This document shows positions 16,147 through 25,619 of a DNA stretch of 64,000 nucleotides, in pieces. Position numbers and translations under genes: made by a program. Source of the stretch: Rhodobacterales bacterium (GTDB taxonomy: Bacteria > Pseudomonadota > Alphaproteobacteria > Rhodobacterales > Rhodobacteraceae); assembly GCA_021155205.1 (NCBI GenBank), contig JAJNPS010000010.1:147111-211110 (forward strand), written 5' to 3'. The first letter of the stretch is position 1; every line of letters starts with the position of its first letter. The notes under the pieces were generated by a model. It was not told where the DNA came from. It was given only the letters and a program-made list of their open reading frames with translations, and made no database searches.

Positions 16147-16961
16147 CACAGCCGCGCCAGGAACCGGGCAACGCCGGGTGCCGCATCCGCCGTCAGGCCA
16201 TGCGTGACCAGATCGCCGTCAAAGCCTGCCGCCCGCAGCCGCGCAAGAAAATGCGGAAAATCGACGACACCCTGCCCTGCCGTGGCAAAGCTGCCGTCGG
16301 GATGGCGGTCCTTGGCATGCGCCATCACGATCCGCTCCGCCAGCAGGTCCACCGCCCGCGCAAGGATATCGCGCTGGCGGGCAAGGGATGTGACCTCGAA
16401 CAGGTTGGCCGGGTCCAGCACGATGGCCAGGGCCGGGCTTTGCAGATGATCGATCAGGGCGCGCGCGCGGTCCGCACTGTCGACGACATTGGCCATTTCC
16501 GGCTCCACCCCCAGACGGACGCCACGCGCCTCGGCCAGCGTGCAGGCCTTGGCCATCTCGTCCAGAAGGTCGCGCCAGGCTTCGGGCGTGTTGTTGTCGG
16601 GATGGTGCCGCCACTGGTCCTGCGGATCGCGCGTGCCGCTGCACAGCGTCACCATGCCCGTCCCCAGAGCGGCGGCGCCGTCGATCAAGGTAGCCAGCCG
16701 ACGCATCCCGTCGGCACGGATGCCGGGGTCGGGATGGATCATGTTGTAGGTGCCGGAAACGGCCGCGATCGCGATGCCGGTCTCAGCACTCGCCTGCGAC
16801 ACGGCGGCGGTCTGGTCCCATGTCATGGCATCGGGCATGGCGGCAAGGCCAGAACAGGCCATGTTGTACTGCACCGCCGCATAGCCCGCCGCCCGGGCTG
16901 CCTGCAGCACGGTCAGGGGATCGCTGCCCGGAAAGGTCTTGGCAAAGATCCCAAGCCGCAT
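16146..16961 (-). CDS. Sugar phosphate isomerase/epimerase (AP_endonuc_2 TIM barrel)
   Basis: A 271-residue xylose-isomerase-like TIM barrel. Likely metal ligands are in GVEPEMAN (Glu), LDPANLF (Asp) and AHAKD (His), the standard layout of the IolE/IolH/hydroxypyruvate isomerase superfamily. It sits between the dehydrogenase (one base from its stop) and the hydrolase, so it probably isomerises or epimerises the keto-sugar made by the dehydrogenase. Exact substrate cannot be read from the sequence. Confidence 0.82.
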   Translation of the reverse strand: MRLGIFAKTFPGSDPLTVLQAARAAGYAAVQYNMACSGLAAMPDAMTWDQTAAVSQASAETGIAIAAVSGTYNMIHPDPGIRADGMRRLATLIDGAAALGTGMVTLCSGTRDPQDQWRHHPDNNTPEAWRDLLDEMAKACTLAEARGVRLGVEPEMANVVDSADRARALIDHLQSPALAIVLDPANLFEVTSLARQRDILARAVDLLAERIVMAHAKDRHPDGSFATAGQGVVDFPHFLARLRAAGFDGDLVTHGLTADAAPGVARFLARL

Positions 16962-18038
16962 CTAAAGCGCCCCCGTCACGTCTGCCAGGCGAACGGGTTT
17001 TCGGCTGCGCGCGGACTGTGCGATGGCGACCATCGCCCGGACCGAAGCGATGCCATCCTCAAGATCCGCCCCATATTGCGGCGCCCCGGTCAGGATGGTG
17101 TCGGCGAACCCTTCCACCTGGCGGCGGTAGAAATGCCCGTCGGCCCCCAGCACGCGACGGGTCGCGCCGTCGGATTCATGGAAGATGTCGACCTCGGAGG
17201 ATTTGAAGTACCAGGGGTTATAGGTCTTGCCCAGAACCGACCCCTCTGCGCCGTAAATCTGGAACCCTTCGTGCCAGTCCATCCGCACGGCGACAGTCAG
17301 GTCCAGATGGCCCAGCGTGCCGCTGGCAAATTCCACGTCGACAAACCAGCAGCGGATGCCTGCGCGGTTGGACAGGCGCGCATCGACGGCCACGATCTCG
17401 CCGGCGAAGAACCGGGCGGTGTCGACCAGATGGCTGCCATGGGCCAGCATGTAATAGCGGTCGAGGTCGGCCTTGGGGTTCTCGGACGGCTTTCGCGCGG
17501 CCTTGGACGTGACCATCAGGGGCTGCACCGCATCGGTCATCGGATAGCGATGCGTGCTGTCGCAATACCAGGCCTTGAGCGCCACCATCGCGCCCATCGG
17601 CCCGTCGATGAACGCCTTGGCCGCCTGCAGACCGGCATCGTATCGTTTCATGTGGCCGACCTGCAATACCCTGCCGCTGGCCGCGACGGCGGCGCGCAAT
17701 GACTCCGCCTCCTCGATCCCGGTGGCAAGGGGCTTTTCGCAAAGGACATGCTTGCCTGCCTGCAACGCCTTCAAGGCTGCGGGAACGTGAAAGGCGTCCG
17801 AAGTGGCGATGATCACCGCCTCCAGCGCCGGGTCCGCCAGCATGGTGTCATAGTCGGCATAGCTGCGGGTCGGCGCGTGGGTCGCGGCCATCCGGTCGCG
17901 CAGATCGTCGGCCACATCGCAGATCGCATAGAGGTCGGCATTGCGCGCCTTGGTGCAGGCCTCGAAATGCGCGGCCTGCGCGATCGGGCCGCAGCCGAGG
18001 ACGCCCACGCGCAGGGTGCGGCTGTCCTTAGGGGGCAT
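16962..18038 (-). CDS. Gfo/Idh/MocA family oxidoreductase
   Basis: A 358-residue NAD(P)-dependent sugar dehydrogenase. N-terminal Rossmann motif GVLGCGPIAQAAH, central LCEKPLAT (the catalytic EKP Lys) and a substrate domain with HGSHLVDTARFF. The ORF is open to 18128, but ATG 18038 has AAAGGA upstream and begins just before the Rossmann fold; it overlaps the end of the PfkB gene by 11 bp. Likely oxidises a sugar or cyclitol imported by the ABC system of this operon. Confidence 0.87.
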   Translation of the reverse strand: MPPKDSRTLRVGVLGCGPIAQAAHFEACTKARNADLYAICDVADDLRDRMAATHAPTRSYADYDTMLADPALEAVIIATSDAFHVPAALKALQAGKHVLCEKPLATGIEEAESLRAAVAASGRVLQVGHMKRYDAGLQAAKAFIDGPMGAMVALKAWYCDSTHRYPMTDAVQPLMVTSKAARKPSENPKADLDRYYMLAHGSHLVDTARFFAGEIVAVDARLSNRAGIRCWFVDVEFASGTLGHLDLTVAVRMDWHEGFQIYGAEGSVLGKTYNPWYFKSSEVDIFHESDGATRRVLGADGHFYRRQVEGFADTILTGAPQYGADLEDGIASVRAMVAIAQSARSRKPVRLADVTGAL

Positions 18039-18996
18039 GGGAGTATCCTTTCCGGGCGTCGATCTCAGCCAAGGTCGAATTGCCCTCCATCGGGCCAAGC
18101 CGCGTGACCGCCAGCGCCCCGGCGGCATTCGCGCGCGCCAGGGCGTCCGGCAAGGCTGACCCGGCGGTCATCAGGGTGACAAAGGTGCCGCAGAAACAGT
18201 CGCCCGCGCCGGTGGGGTCAAGCACCGTGACGGGATGGGCGGGAAGCGCGACAATGCCGGTTGCATCTCGCCCGATGCTGCCCTGCCCGCCGCGTTTCAG
18301 CACAACCGCGCGCGCGCCATTGCCCAGCAGCCGCGCGGACCAGTCTTCAAAGGTTTCACCGGGAAAGAGAAGATCGGCATCCGCGTCAGACGGCAGTATA
18401 TAGGCTGCCATCGCCATGATCGACTGCACCGCAGCAAGATAGCCCCGGTCTGTCATCAGTTCCGTGCGGATGTTCGGGTCGATGGAAATCGCCACACCCT
18501 TTGCATGCAGCCTGTCGCAGGCGTCAACCGCTGCCGCGCGCATGGCGGGATCGCCGAGCATGGAGCCGGAGATGTGCAGGACCTGCACCCCGGCGGCCAG
18601 AAAGCCCGCCTCGATCCCGGAGCCGTCCGGCAAATGCGCCGCCGCCGAATGCGCCATGTTGAACACGAAATCGCGGCTGCCGTCGCTGTTGTAGCTGACA
18701 TGCGCCGTCCCGGTCGGCACCCCCGGCACGACCATGATCAGGCCGGGGTCCACGCCGTCCGCCACCAGCCGGTCAAGGATGACGCGGCCAAAGGCATCGT
18801 CCCCCACCGCCCCCGCAAACATCGCCCTGCCGCCGAACGCCCGTGCCACGCGGGCCGCCTGGTCGATGAAGATGCCCGGCGCACCGCTGGGGAACGGGCC
18901 GACATAGGCGGCGGCCCGCAGGTTGCGACTGTCCTTTTCGATGCAGACAAATTCCACCAGCAGTTCGCCGATGGACCCGATGCAGGGTCTGGGCAT
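18028..18996 (-). CDS. PfkB family sugar kinase (tagatose-kinase-like)
   Basis: A 322-residue PfkB/ribokinase fold protein. It contains the N-terminal GAPGIFIDQAARVARAFGG segment and the C-terminal signature DPTGAGDCFCGTFV with catalytic Asp in GAGD. The overall pattern resembles the tagatose/fructose-type kinases of rhizobial polyol operons, but substrate is inferred weakly. It is downstream of the ABC genes (4-bp gap) and overlaps the dehydrogenase. With the aldolase at 23.2 kb it could provide a ketose phosphate for cleavage. Confidence 0.85.
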   Translation of the reverse strand: MPRPCIGSIGELLVEFVCIEKDSRNLRAAAYVGPFPSGAPGIFIDQAARVARAFGGRAMFAGAVGDDAFGRVILDRLVADGVDPGLIMVVPGVPTGTAHVSYNSDGSRDFVFNMAHSAAAHLPDGSGIEAGFLAAGVQVLHISGSMLGDPAMRAAAVDACDRLHAKGVAISIDPNIRTELMTDRGYLAAVQSIMAMAAYILPSDADADLLFPGETFEDWSARLLGNGARAVVLKRGGQGSIGRDATGIVALPAHPVTVLDPTGAGDCFCGTFVTLMTAGSALPDALARANAAGALAVTRLGPMEGNSTLAEIDARKGYSHAP

Positions 18997-19000
18997 CGCG

Positions 19001-19765
<765 letters not shown>

Positions 19766-19766
19766 G

Positions 19767-20822
19767 TCATTCAACCTGACGCCCCCCCGAAAACCGTCGC
19801 TGCGCCTGGTCGATGAGGACCGAGATGATGATCACCACGCCCACGGAAATGAACTGCCAGAACGGGGCCACATTGATAAAGACAAGACCGTACTGGATGA
19901 CCGCGATCACGAACGCCCCCGCGAGGGTGCCGAATATGGTGCCCGACCCCCCAAAGAGGCTCGCTCCGCCGATCACGACCGCTGCGACGGAATCCAGCAA
20001 CAGCGGCTCACCCGCCTGGGCGGCCCCGGCACTGAACCGAGCGGCATAAAGAACGCCCGCCAAGCCCGCGCAGATGCCGGACAAAATGTAGAGCCGCAGC
20101 AGATGCCACTTGATGTCGATGCCCGCCCGCCGTGCGGCCTGGGCATTGGCCCCGATGGCGTAATTGTGCTGGCCGAAACGCGTCTGGCTGAGAAGGTAGT
20201 GCATGCCCAGCACGAACACCGCCGTCACGATGACGATATAGGGCACGCCGTAGAACCGCCCGTTGCCAAGTGCGGCAAAGAATTCATTCTTGACCGGAAC
20301 CGTGGTTCCGCCGGCCAGCAGGAACGCGACGCCCCGCGCCACACCGAACATGCCCAGCGTGCCGATGAAGGGCGGCACCTTCAGCAGGGCCACCAGCATT
20401 CCGTTGACCAGCCCCGGGATCGCCGCGATCAGGATCGCCACCAGCCCGCCGAACAGGACCGCCAGCCCGAATCCCATTCCCGGGGTCGCCCAGTTGATCA
20501 CATGTGCTGCCACCACTGCCGCCAGTCCCATGATGAAGCCCATCGACAGGTCGATGCCACCGGAAATGATCACGAAGGTCTGCCCGGTGGCCAAAAGCAG
20601 CGGGGCCACGGCAAAGACCGCGATGGACTGGATGTTGAAGGGGTTGAACAGGAACGTGCCGCCGAACGCCGCGCGCGACCAGATCTCGAAGCCCGCGATC
20701 AGAAAGGCCAGAAACAACCATGCCCGCAGATCGGCGATGCGCTGCAGCACGGTCTTTGCCGTGTCGGCATGGTCGGCCTGCGGAGCCACATGGATTTTGT
20801 CTGCGGGGGGCTCGGCGGTCAT
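19767..20822 (-). CDS. Sugar ABC transporter permease (RbsC/FrcC family)
   Basis: A 351-residue permease of the BPD_transp_2 family, with about eight to ten hydrophobic segments, the conserved SGGIDLSMGFIMGLAA loop and a GGASLFGGSGTIFGTLAGA motif near the C-terminus. The N-terminal 35 residues are cytosolic. It is separated from the binding-protein gene by 132 bp containing a strong hairpin, a common arrangement giving more binding protein than permease. Confidence 0.92.
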   Translation of the reverse strand: MTAEPPADKIHVAPQADHADTAKTVLQRIADLRAWLFLAFLIAGFEIWSRAAFGGTFLFNPFNIQSIAVFAVAPLLLATGQTFVIISGGIDLSMGFIMGLAAVVAAHVINWATPGMGFGLAVLFGGLVAILIAAIPGLVNGMLVALLKVPPFIGTLGMFGVARGVAFLLAGGTTVPVKNEFFAALGNGRFYGVPYIVIVTAVFVLGMHYLLSQTRFGQHNYAIGANAQAARRAGIDIKWHLLRLYILSGICAGLAGVLYAARFSAGAAQAGEPLLLDSVAAVVIGGASLFGGSGTIFGTLAGAFVIAVIQYGLVFINVAPFWQFISVGVVIIISVLIDQAQRRFSGGRQVE

Positions 20823-20884
20823 GGGCCGTCACATTTCCTGTTCTGGGTGCCGCAACGGATTGCGACCCGGTTCCCATAGGCACC

Positions 20885-20906
20885 GACGGCCCCGCACGGG
20901 GCCGTC
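20885..20906. other. Intercistronic hairpin after the binding-protein gene
   Basis: GACGGCCCCG (20885-20894) and CGGGGCCGTC (20897-20906) form a perfect 10-bp stem. It lies between the binding-protein gene and the permease gene of the same minus-strand operon, so probably stabilises upstream mRNA or attenuates transcription. Confidence 0.7.
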
Positions 20907-20954
20907 AAGCAGTTTGACATCCGGGCCCGCATCAGGGCGCGGCGGGCGACAGGA

Positions 20955-21938
20955 TCACTCCGAGTAGATGTACTTGGCCACGTCCGGATTATCGATGTTG
21001 GAGGCATCCATCACCGTAAAGCCGGTTCCGATGCTGACCGGGATCGAATTGCCGGTCAGGTGGGCAAAGGCCGATACAAGCCCGAAATAGCCGATCTCTG
21101 CCGGATGCTGGGCAATCGCGACATCGACAAGGCCGGTCTTGATGTTGTCGACGATGGAACTTGGCGCATCGAAGGCCACAACCTTGATCTTGCCCGTCTG
21201 CCCGGCCTGCTGCACGCCGTTGCCGGCACCGAGCGCCGAAAAGAGGTTGGCCCCGAACACGCCCTTCAGGTCCGCATCGCGCGCGAACACGCCCTGCAGC
21301 TGCGACGCGGCCTTGTTGGCATCGTTGTCGTTGAACTGGGTCTCCAGCACGACCACGTTGGGGAACTCCTCGGCCATCGCGGTCTTGAAACCCGCCTCGC
21401 GCTGGTCGGTGGTGGAAATGCCGGGCTTGACGTTTGACACATAGACCTTGCCCGCGCCGCCGATGGCCGCGGCCAGCGCCCGCGCCGCCATCTTGCCGCC
21501 CAGGATGTTGTCCGATGCGACATAGGACAGCGGGAAATCGGCATCGCCCGCCCCGGTCTGGTACTTGCCGGTGCCGATGAAGGTGTCCACCGTGATCACC
21601 GGAATGCCCGCATCATACGCCTTGCGCAAAGGCTCGATCAACTGTGTGGTGTCGGTCGGCGCGATCAGGATCGCACTTGGCGCGCGGGCGATCACGGCGT
21701 CCAGCACCGGCACCTGCGTGACCGGGTTGAAGTCGGGCGCGCCCTGGAACACAAGTTCGACGCCAAGCGCATCGGCCGCCGCCTGCGCGCCCTTGTTCAT
21801 CGTGATGTAGAAGGCGTCCGTGGTCAGGCCCGGGATCAGTGCAATGGTGTATTTCTTGGTTTGCGCCCTGGCCATGGTGGCCATGGTCGCGGTCAGCGGC
21901 AATGCCGAGGCAGCGCCCAGAAAACTACGACGATCCAT
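20955..21938 (-). CDS. Sugar ABC transporter substrate-binding protein (Peripla_BP_4, Tat signal)
   Basis: A 327-residue periplasmic protein. Signal MDRRSFLGAASALPL has a twin-arginine motif and a cleavage site near ARAQ, followed by a RbsB-type fold (TIALIPGLTTDAFY, SAILIAPTDTTQLIEPL, IPVITVDTF). GGAGG lies seven bases before ATG 21938 but only one base before the in-frame ATG 21944, so 21938 is the start. First gene of the sugar operon, downstream of a sigma70-like promoter and a putative SorC-type operator. Ligand unknown. Confidence 0.92.
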   Translation of the reverse strand: MDRRSFLGAASALPLTATMATMARAQTKKYTIALIPGLTTDAFYITMNKGAQAAADALGVELVFQGAPDFNPVTQVPVLDAVIARAPSAILIAPTDTTQLIEPLRKAYDAGIPVITVDTFIGTGKYQTGAGDADFPLSYVASDNILGGKMAARALAAAIGGAGKVYVSNVKPGISTTDQREAGFKTAMAEEFPNVVVLETQFNDNDANKAASQLQGVFARDADLKGVFGANLFSALGAGNGVQQAGQTGKIKVVAFDAPSSIVDNIKTGLVDVAIAQHPAEIGYFGLVSAFAHLTGNSIPVSIGTGFTVMDASNIDNPDVAKYIYSE

Positions 21939-22031
21939 GTTCATTCCTCCCTGAATGCCCGGAGGCTTGGCCCGCCAAAGGGGTGCTCCGGATCGCTGTG
22001 CCACCCGTTTCGGATGTCGTCAGCAGGGTTG

Positions 22032-22060
22032 ATAACACGCCGCCAGCGCATTTCCGTCAA
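22032..22060 (-). promoter_or_regulatory. Sigma70-like promoter of the sugar operon
   Basis: On the minus strand: TTGACG (22060-22055), 17-nt spacer, TGTTAT (22037-22032). It reads into the binding-protein gene 94 bp away. The putative operator at 22062-22079 abuts the -35. Confidence 0.6.
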
Positions 22061-22061
22061 G

Positions 22062-22079
22062 TGCAATTTTTTGCTGCAA
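22062..22079. promoter_or_regulatory. Putative SorC-family operator, site 2
   Basis: TGCAATTTTTTGCTGCAA. It matches 15 of 18 bases with the site at 23073-23090 on the other side of the regulator gene and has TGCA half-sites at both ends. It directly abuts the -35 of the binding-protein promoter. Confidence 0.6.
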
Positions 22080-22104
22080 GTCGTTTCTTCTGATTGCGCC
22101 GCGG

Positions 22105-23055
22105 TCAGGCTGCGGCCGAGAGAGCGTCGAGGAGTGATTCGGCCGTGCGTGTGTCGGTGATCAGCACCGTGATCAGCCCGGCCCGCGCCGCGCCAAGGAT
22201 CGAGGGCACCTTGGCCTCGCCCACGGCCAGCCCGATCACCAGCGGGGCGCGGCGCAACTGGGCAGCGGATGCGGCGATCATCCGCCCTTCACCCCGCCAG
22301 TCGAGAATGCGCCCGTCCCGCGTGAAATAGTGCCGCACCACATCGCCTGCGGCATCGGCAAGGTCGGCCTCGTGGCGCGGCTGCCCCTCGCCAAGGGATC
22401 GTTCCAACCCGTAGGGCTGTCCGATGCCGACAACTGCGGCGTCGATCCGGTCCCACAGCGCGACCGAGGCCTGCACGGTCGAATCCGCCAGAAAAAGATC
22501 GCGCGTTTCGGCATCGGGCAGATAGGGCGCATGGATGAAATGCGGCACGCCGCCCGTCACCTCGGCGGCGCGGCGACAGAACTCGTTGCTCTGGAAATGC
22601 TGGGCGTGCTGTTCCATGCCGCCGGTCGATGGCACGACCAGAACCCCCGGCATCGGCGGAAATCCGGTCGCGATCACCGCCTGAACGGTGCGCCCCCAGC
22701 CGATCGTCAGCACCTGGCCCGCCCGCAGGTCTGCCGCCGCCAGCAGGCGCGACAGGGGCACGGCCAGCGCCGCCAGCGCGCCGGTGACGGGTGCATCGAC
22801 CACCTCGACCCGCGCCAGACCCAGCTTGGCCGCCAGTTCCGCGCCCAGCTCATCCGGCGCAAAGACGTCGCGCACCTCGATCCGCACGATCCCCTCGGCC
22901 CGCGCGCGCTGCAACAGGCGCGAGATCGTCGCCGTCGACAGACCCAGTTGCCGCGCAATCTGGACCTGGCTCATCTCGCCCAGGTAATGCAGTTTGGCGA
23001 CAGTGTGCAGCATGGCCCGGCTTTCGCCGATTACGGTGCCGCCCATCGGGGTCAC
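22105..23055 (-). CDS. SorC/DeoR-type sugar-binding transcriptional regulator
   Basis: A 316-residue regulator. The N-terminal helix-turn-helix (KLHYLGEMSQVQIARQLGLS, then TATISRLLQRAR) is followed by the SorC sugar-phosphate-binding domain (ALAVPLSRLLAA, TIGWGRTVQAVIA, LVVPSTGG). Such proteins respond to a phosphorylated pathway intermediate. It lies between the minus-strand sugar operon and the divergent aldolase gene, each with a matching 18-bp site in its promoter region. GTG 23055 is used here; ATG 23046 is an alternative and neither has a strong Shine-Dalgarno. Confidence 0.88.
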   Translation of the reverse strand: MTPMGGTVIGESRAMLHTVAKLHYLGEMSQVQIARQLGLSTATISRLLQRARAEGIVRIEVRDVFAPDELGAELAAKLGLARVEVVDAPVTGALAALAVPLSRLLAAADLRAGQVLTIGWGRTVQAVIATGFPPMPGVLVVPSTGGMEQHAQHFQSNEFCRRAAEVTGGVPHFIHAPYLPDAETRDLFLADSTVQASVALWDRIDAAVVGIGQPYGLERSLGEGQPRHEADLADAAGDVVRHYFTRDGRILDWRGEGRMIAASAAQLRRAPLVIGLAVGEAKVPSILGAARAGLITVLITDTRTAESLLDALSAAA

Positions 23056-23072
23056 GTTGGTTACTGACAGGT

Positions 23073-23090
23073 TGCAATTCCTTTCTGCAA
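23073..23090. promoter_or_regulatory. Putative SorC-family operator, site 1
   Basis: TGCAATTCCTTTCTGCAA, extended by a T to an inverted repeat TTGCA-N9-TGCAA (23072-23090). It lies between the regulator and the aldolase gene and overlaps a weak plus-strand -35 (TTGCAA 23072, 17-nt spacer, TTACAC). Confidence 0.6.
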
Positions 23091-23198
23091 GGTGTTACAC
23101 AGCGCCCATGGATTGCTTATCCCGCAATCCGTGCCATGAGGCAACCGCCAAGACGGGACAGCCGCCCCGCCCGCCCGATTTTCAACGGAGACCGCGAC

Positions 23199-24098
23199 AT
23201 GTCCGCCATGACCACCGCCGAACGTCGCGCATATGCCCAGATCTGCGGCGAGGACGGCGCGATGATGGTGATTGCCTGCGACCAGCGCGGCGGCATGCGG
23301 ACCTTGCTGGCCAAGACGCCGGAAGATCAGGCGAAGATTGGCAATGACGTGCTGGGACTGACCAAGATGGACATCACGGCCCATCTGGCGCGTCATGCCG
23401 GATGCGTGCTGGTCGATCCGATCTGTGCCGTGCCGGGGCTGGTGGATCAGGGAGTGCTGCACCGCTCCACCGGCCTTTTGATCGGGCTTGATGCGTCAGG
23501 GTTCGACCTGACGCCCGAAGGCTGGCGCGTTTCCAACATGGTGCCGGGCATCACCGCGCGCCGCGTGCGGACGCTGGGCGGGACGGGCGCCAAGATCATG
23601 ATCTATCTGCGCTCGGACACGCCCGCCGCAAACACTGCCAACCTGGCGACGTTGCGCGACGTGATCGCCGATTTCGCGGCCGAGGACGTGCTGCTGGTGG
23701 TCGAATTCCTGACCTATGCCCTGCCGGGCGAGCCGCCCGAGACCTATGCCGCGAACATTTCCGGCCTGATCGAGGGGGGATCCAGGCTGTGCCTCGATGC
23801 GGGGGCCAAGGTGTTGAAGATCCCCTATCCCGGCACGCCCGAGGCCTGTGCCAACATCACCGAGATGTGCGGGCCTGTGCCTTGGGCGGTGCTGTCTGCC
23901 GGGGTCGATCACGCGACCTTTCTGGGGCAGGTCGAGGTGTCGATGGCCCATGGTGCATCGGGCGTGATTGCGGGGCGCTCCCTGTGGAAGGACTGCATCT
24001 CGCTGGACCGGGCGGTGACGCGGCATCGGCTGGAGACCATTGCCGTGCCGCGCCTGCGCGAGATACAGGATGTGATCGCGCGGCATTTCAGGGCTTAG
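23199..24098 (+). CDS. Class I aldolase of the LacD/YihT (tagatose-bisphosphate/sulfofructose-phosphate) family
   Basis: A 299-residue TIM-barrel aldolase. Family landmarks: MMVIACDQRGGMR at the N-terminus, a Lys in VLKIPYPG suited to the Schiff base, and PWAVLSAGVDHATFLGQVEV, then GASGVIAGRSLWKD, as in LacD and YihT. It should cleave a ketose (bis)phosphate into two C3 units; the true substrate is unknown, and the sulfo-sugar and tagatose options both remain open. ATG 23199 has CGGAGA seven bases upstream. First gene of a two-gene plus-strand unit with the kinase fusion, divergent from the SorC regulator. Confidence 0.82.
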   Translation: MSAMTTAERRAYAQICGEDGAMMVIACDQRGGMRTLLAKTPEDQAKIGNDVLGLTKMDITAHLARHAGCVLVDPICAVPGLVDQGVLHRSTGLLIGLDASGFDLTPEGWRVSNMVPGITARRVRTLGGTGAKIMIYLRSDTPAANTANLATLRDVIADFAAEDVLLVVEFLTYALPGEPPETYAANISGLIEGGSRLCLDAGAKVLKIPYPGTPEACANITEMCGPVPWAVLSAGVDHATFLGQVEVSMAHGASGVIAGRSLWKDCISLDRAVTRHRLETIAVPRLREIQDVIARHFRA

Positions 24099-24102
24099 CT
24101 CC

Positions 24103-25500
24103 ATGGCGACCGCCATCGGCATCGACATCGGCGGCACCCGCATCCGTGCGGCCCGCGTCACGGATGGCGTCATCGAGGCGCGCGCCGCAGCAGTCAGTGC
24201 GCATGACCCGGACCAGGTCGTCGCGCTTGTCCTCGATCTGGTGGCGCAGGTGCGCACCGACGCGGTTGCGGCGTTGGGGATCGGGGTGCCGGGACAGGTC
24301 CATTCTGCAACCCGCCGCATCCTGTCGGGCGGCTATGTTGACCTGTCCGGCGTCGATTTTGCCGCCCGCATCGAGGCCGCGACGGGCCTGCCCGTGATGA
24401 TCGAGAACGACGCCACGATGGCCTTGGTCGGCGAAGCTGCGCAGGGCGCGGCGCGGGGCATGGCGAATGTCGTCCTGATGACCATCGGCACCGGCATCGG
24501 CGGCGCGATCCTGGAGGATGGCCGCGTCCTGCGGGGGCAAGGTGCGGCGGGCCAGCTGGGACATCTTTGCATCGACCCGAAGGGACGCCCTTGCGTTTGC
24601 GGGCGGATCGGCTGCGTCGAGACCGTCAGTTCCGGCACCGCGCTTGCTGTGCATCTGACCGAGGCCGGCCTGCCGCCCGCAACCCGGGCCGAGGATCTGC
24701 TGGGTCGGTCCGATGCACCTTCCCGTGCTGTGATCTCAGCCTGGGCCATGCCCTTGCGCACCGCCATCGACAGCCTGATCGCGATGGCCAATCCCGATTG
24801 CGTCGTGCTTGGCGGGGGGCTGGGCGCAACGGCGGCGGCGGCCCTTGCCACCTGTCCCGCACGGCCGTCCTGGTTTGACGCGCCGATCCTGCCTGCCGCC
24901 CTTGGCGATGATGCGGGCGTCATCGGGGCCGCGACCGCCGCCCTGCGCGCGCAGACGCCGAAGCGCATCGTGATGGTCAATGGCGTTCCCGCATCGGGCA
25001 AGTCGGGCGTCGCGCGCGCGCTGTCGGACGCGACCGGCTGGCCTGTGCTGTCGCTTGACACCATCAAGAACCCCTTCCTTGCCACCCTGCCGCCGGGCGA
25101 CCGCCTGTTCAACCGCACGCTGGGCCGCGCCAGCTATGCCGCGATTTTCGACATCCTCGCCGATGCACCGCCGGCAAGCATCTTTATCGTCGATGCCTGG
25201 TTCGGGTTTCAGGCCTTGGATGTCCTGGCGGAAGGTCTGGTGCAAGCCGGGATCGCACAGGTGGCGGAAATCTGGTGTCATGCCCCCCCGGACATCATCG
25301 CCGCCCGCTATGGCGCGCGGCTGGACCGTCGGCCCGCAGGACATCCCGGCGCCGATTACATTCCCGAACTGGTCCAGCTTGCCGCCCGCGCGACACCGAC
25401 CGGCCTTGCACCCTGTCGGCGCGTCGACACGACCGTCGCGCCTGACCTTGACGGGTTGACGGAATGGCTGAACGGCGTCTGGCGTGGCAATCCCCGCTGA
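24103..25500 (+). CDS. Bifunctional ROK kinase - P-loop kinase fusion
   Basis: A 465-residue protein with two kinase modules. Residues 1 to about 285 are a ROK sugar kinase: ATP-binding IDIGGTRIRAARV, GIGVPGQV, ENDATMALVGEA (catalytic Asp), and the zinc site CVCGRIGCVE. Residues about 286-465 are a separate P-loop domain: Walker A VNGVPASGKSGVAR, then VLSLDTIKNPF and FIVDAWFGF, similar to gluconate/chloramphenicol-phosphotransferase-like kinases. Two phosphorylation steps may be joined, or one module may be regulatory. It starts four bases after the aldolase stop. ROK proteins are usually about 300 residues. Confidence 0.85.
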   Translation: MATAIGIDIGGTRIRAARVTDGVIEARAAAVSAHDPDQVVALVLDLVAQVRTDAVAALGIGVPGQVHSATRRILSGGYVDLSGVDFAARIEAATGLPVMIENDATMALVGEAAQGAARGMANVVLMTIGTGIGGAILEDGRVLRGQGAAGQLGHLCIDPKGRPCVCGRIGCVETVSSGTALAVHLTEAGLPPATRAEDLLGRSDAPSRAVISAWAMPLRTAIDSLIAMANPDCVVLGGGLGATAAAALATCPARPSWFDAPILPAALGDDAGVIGAATAALRAQTPKRIVMVNGVPASGKSGVARALSDATGWPVLSLDTIKNPFLATLPPGDRLFNRTLGRASYAAIFDILADAPPASIFIVDAWFGFQALDVLAEGLVQAGIAQVAEIWCHAPPDIIAARYGARLDRRPAGHPGADYIPELVQLAARATPTGLAPCRRVDTTVAPDLDGLTEWLNGVWRGNPR

Positions 25501-25619
25501 CAGGCACGGGGGCCCGCCCGGCGTCGGCGCAGATGCAGGCCGGGCCTGCAGCCCCTCCGAAAAGATGATTTATTTCAAGATACTTTCTGATACGTCAGGG
25601 GATGTGAGGGGAAACCGGA

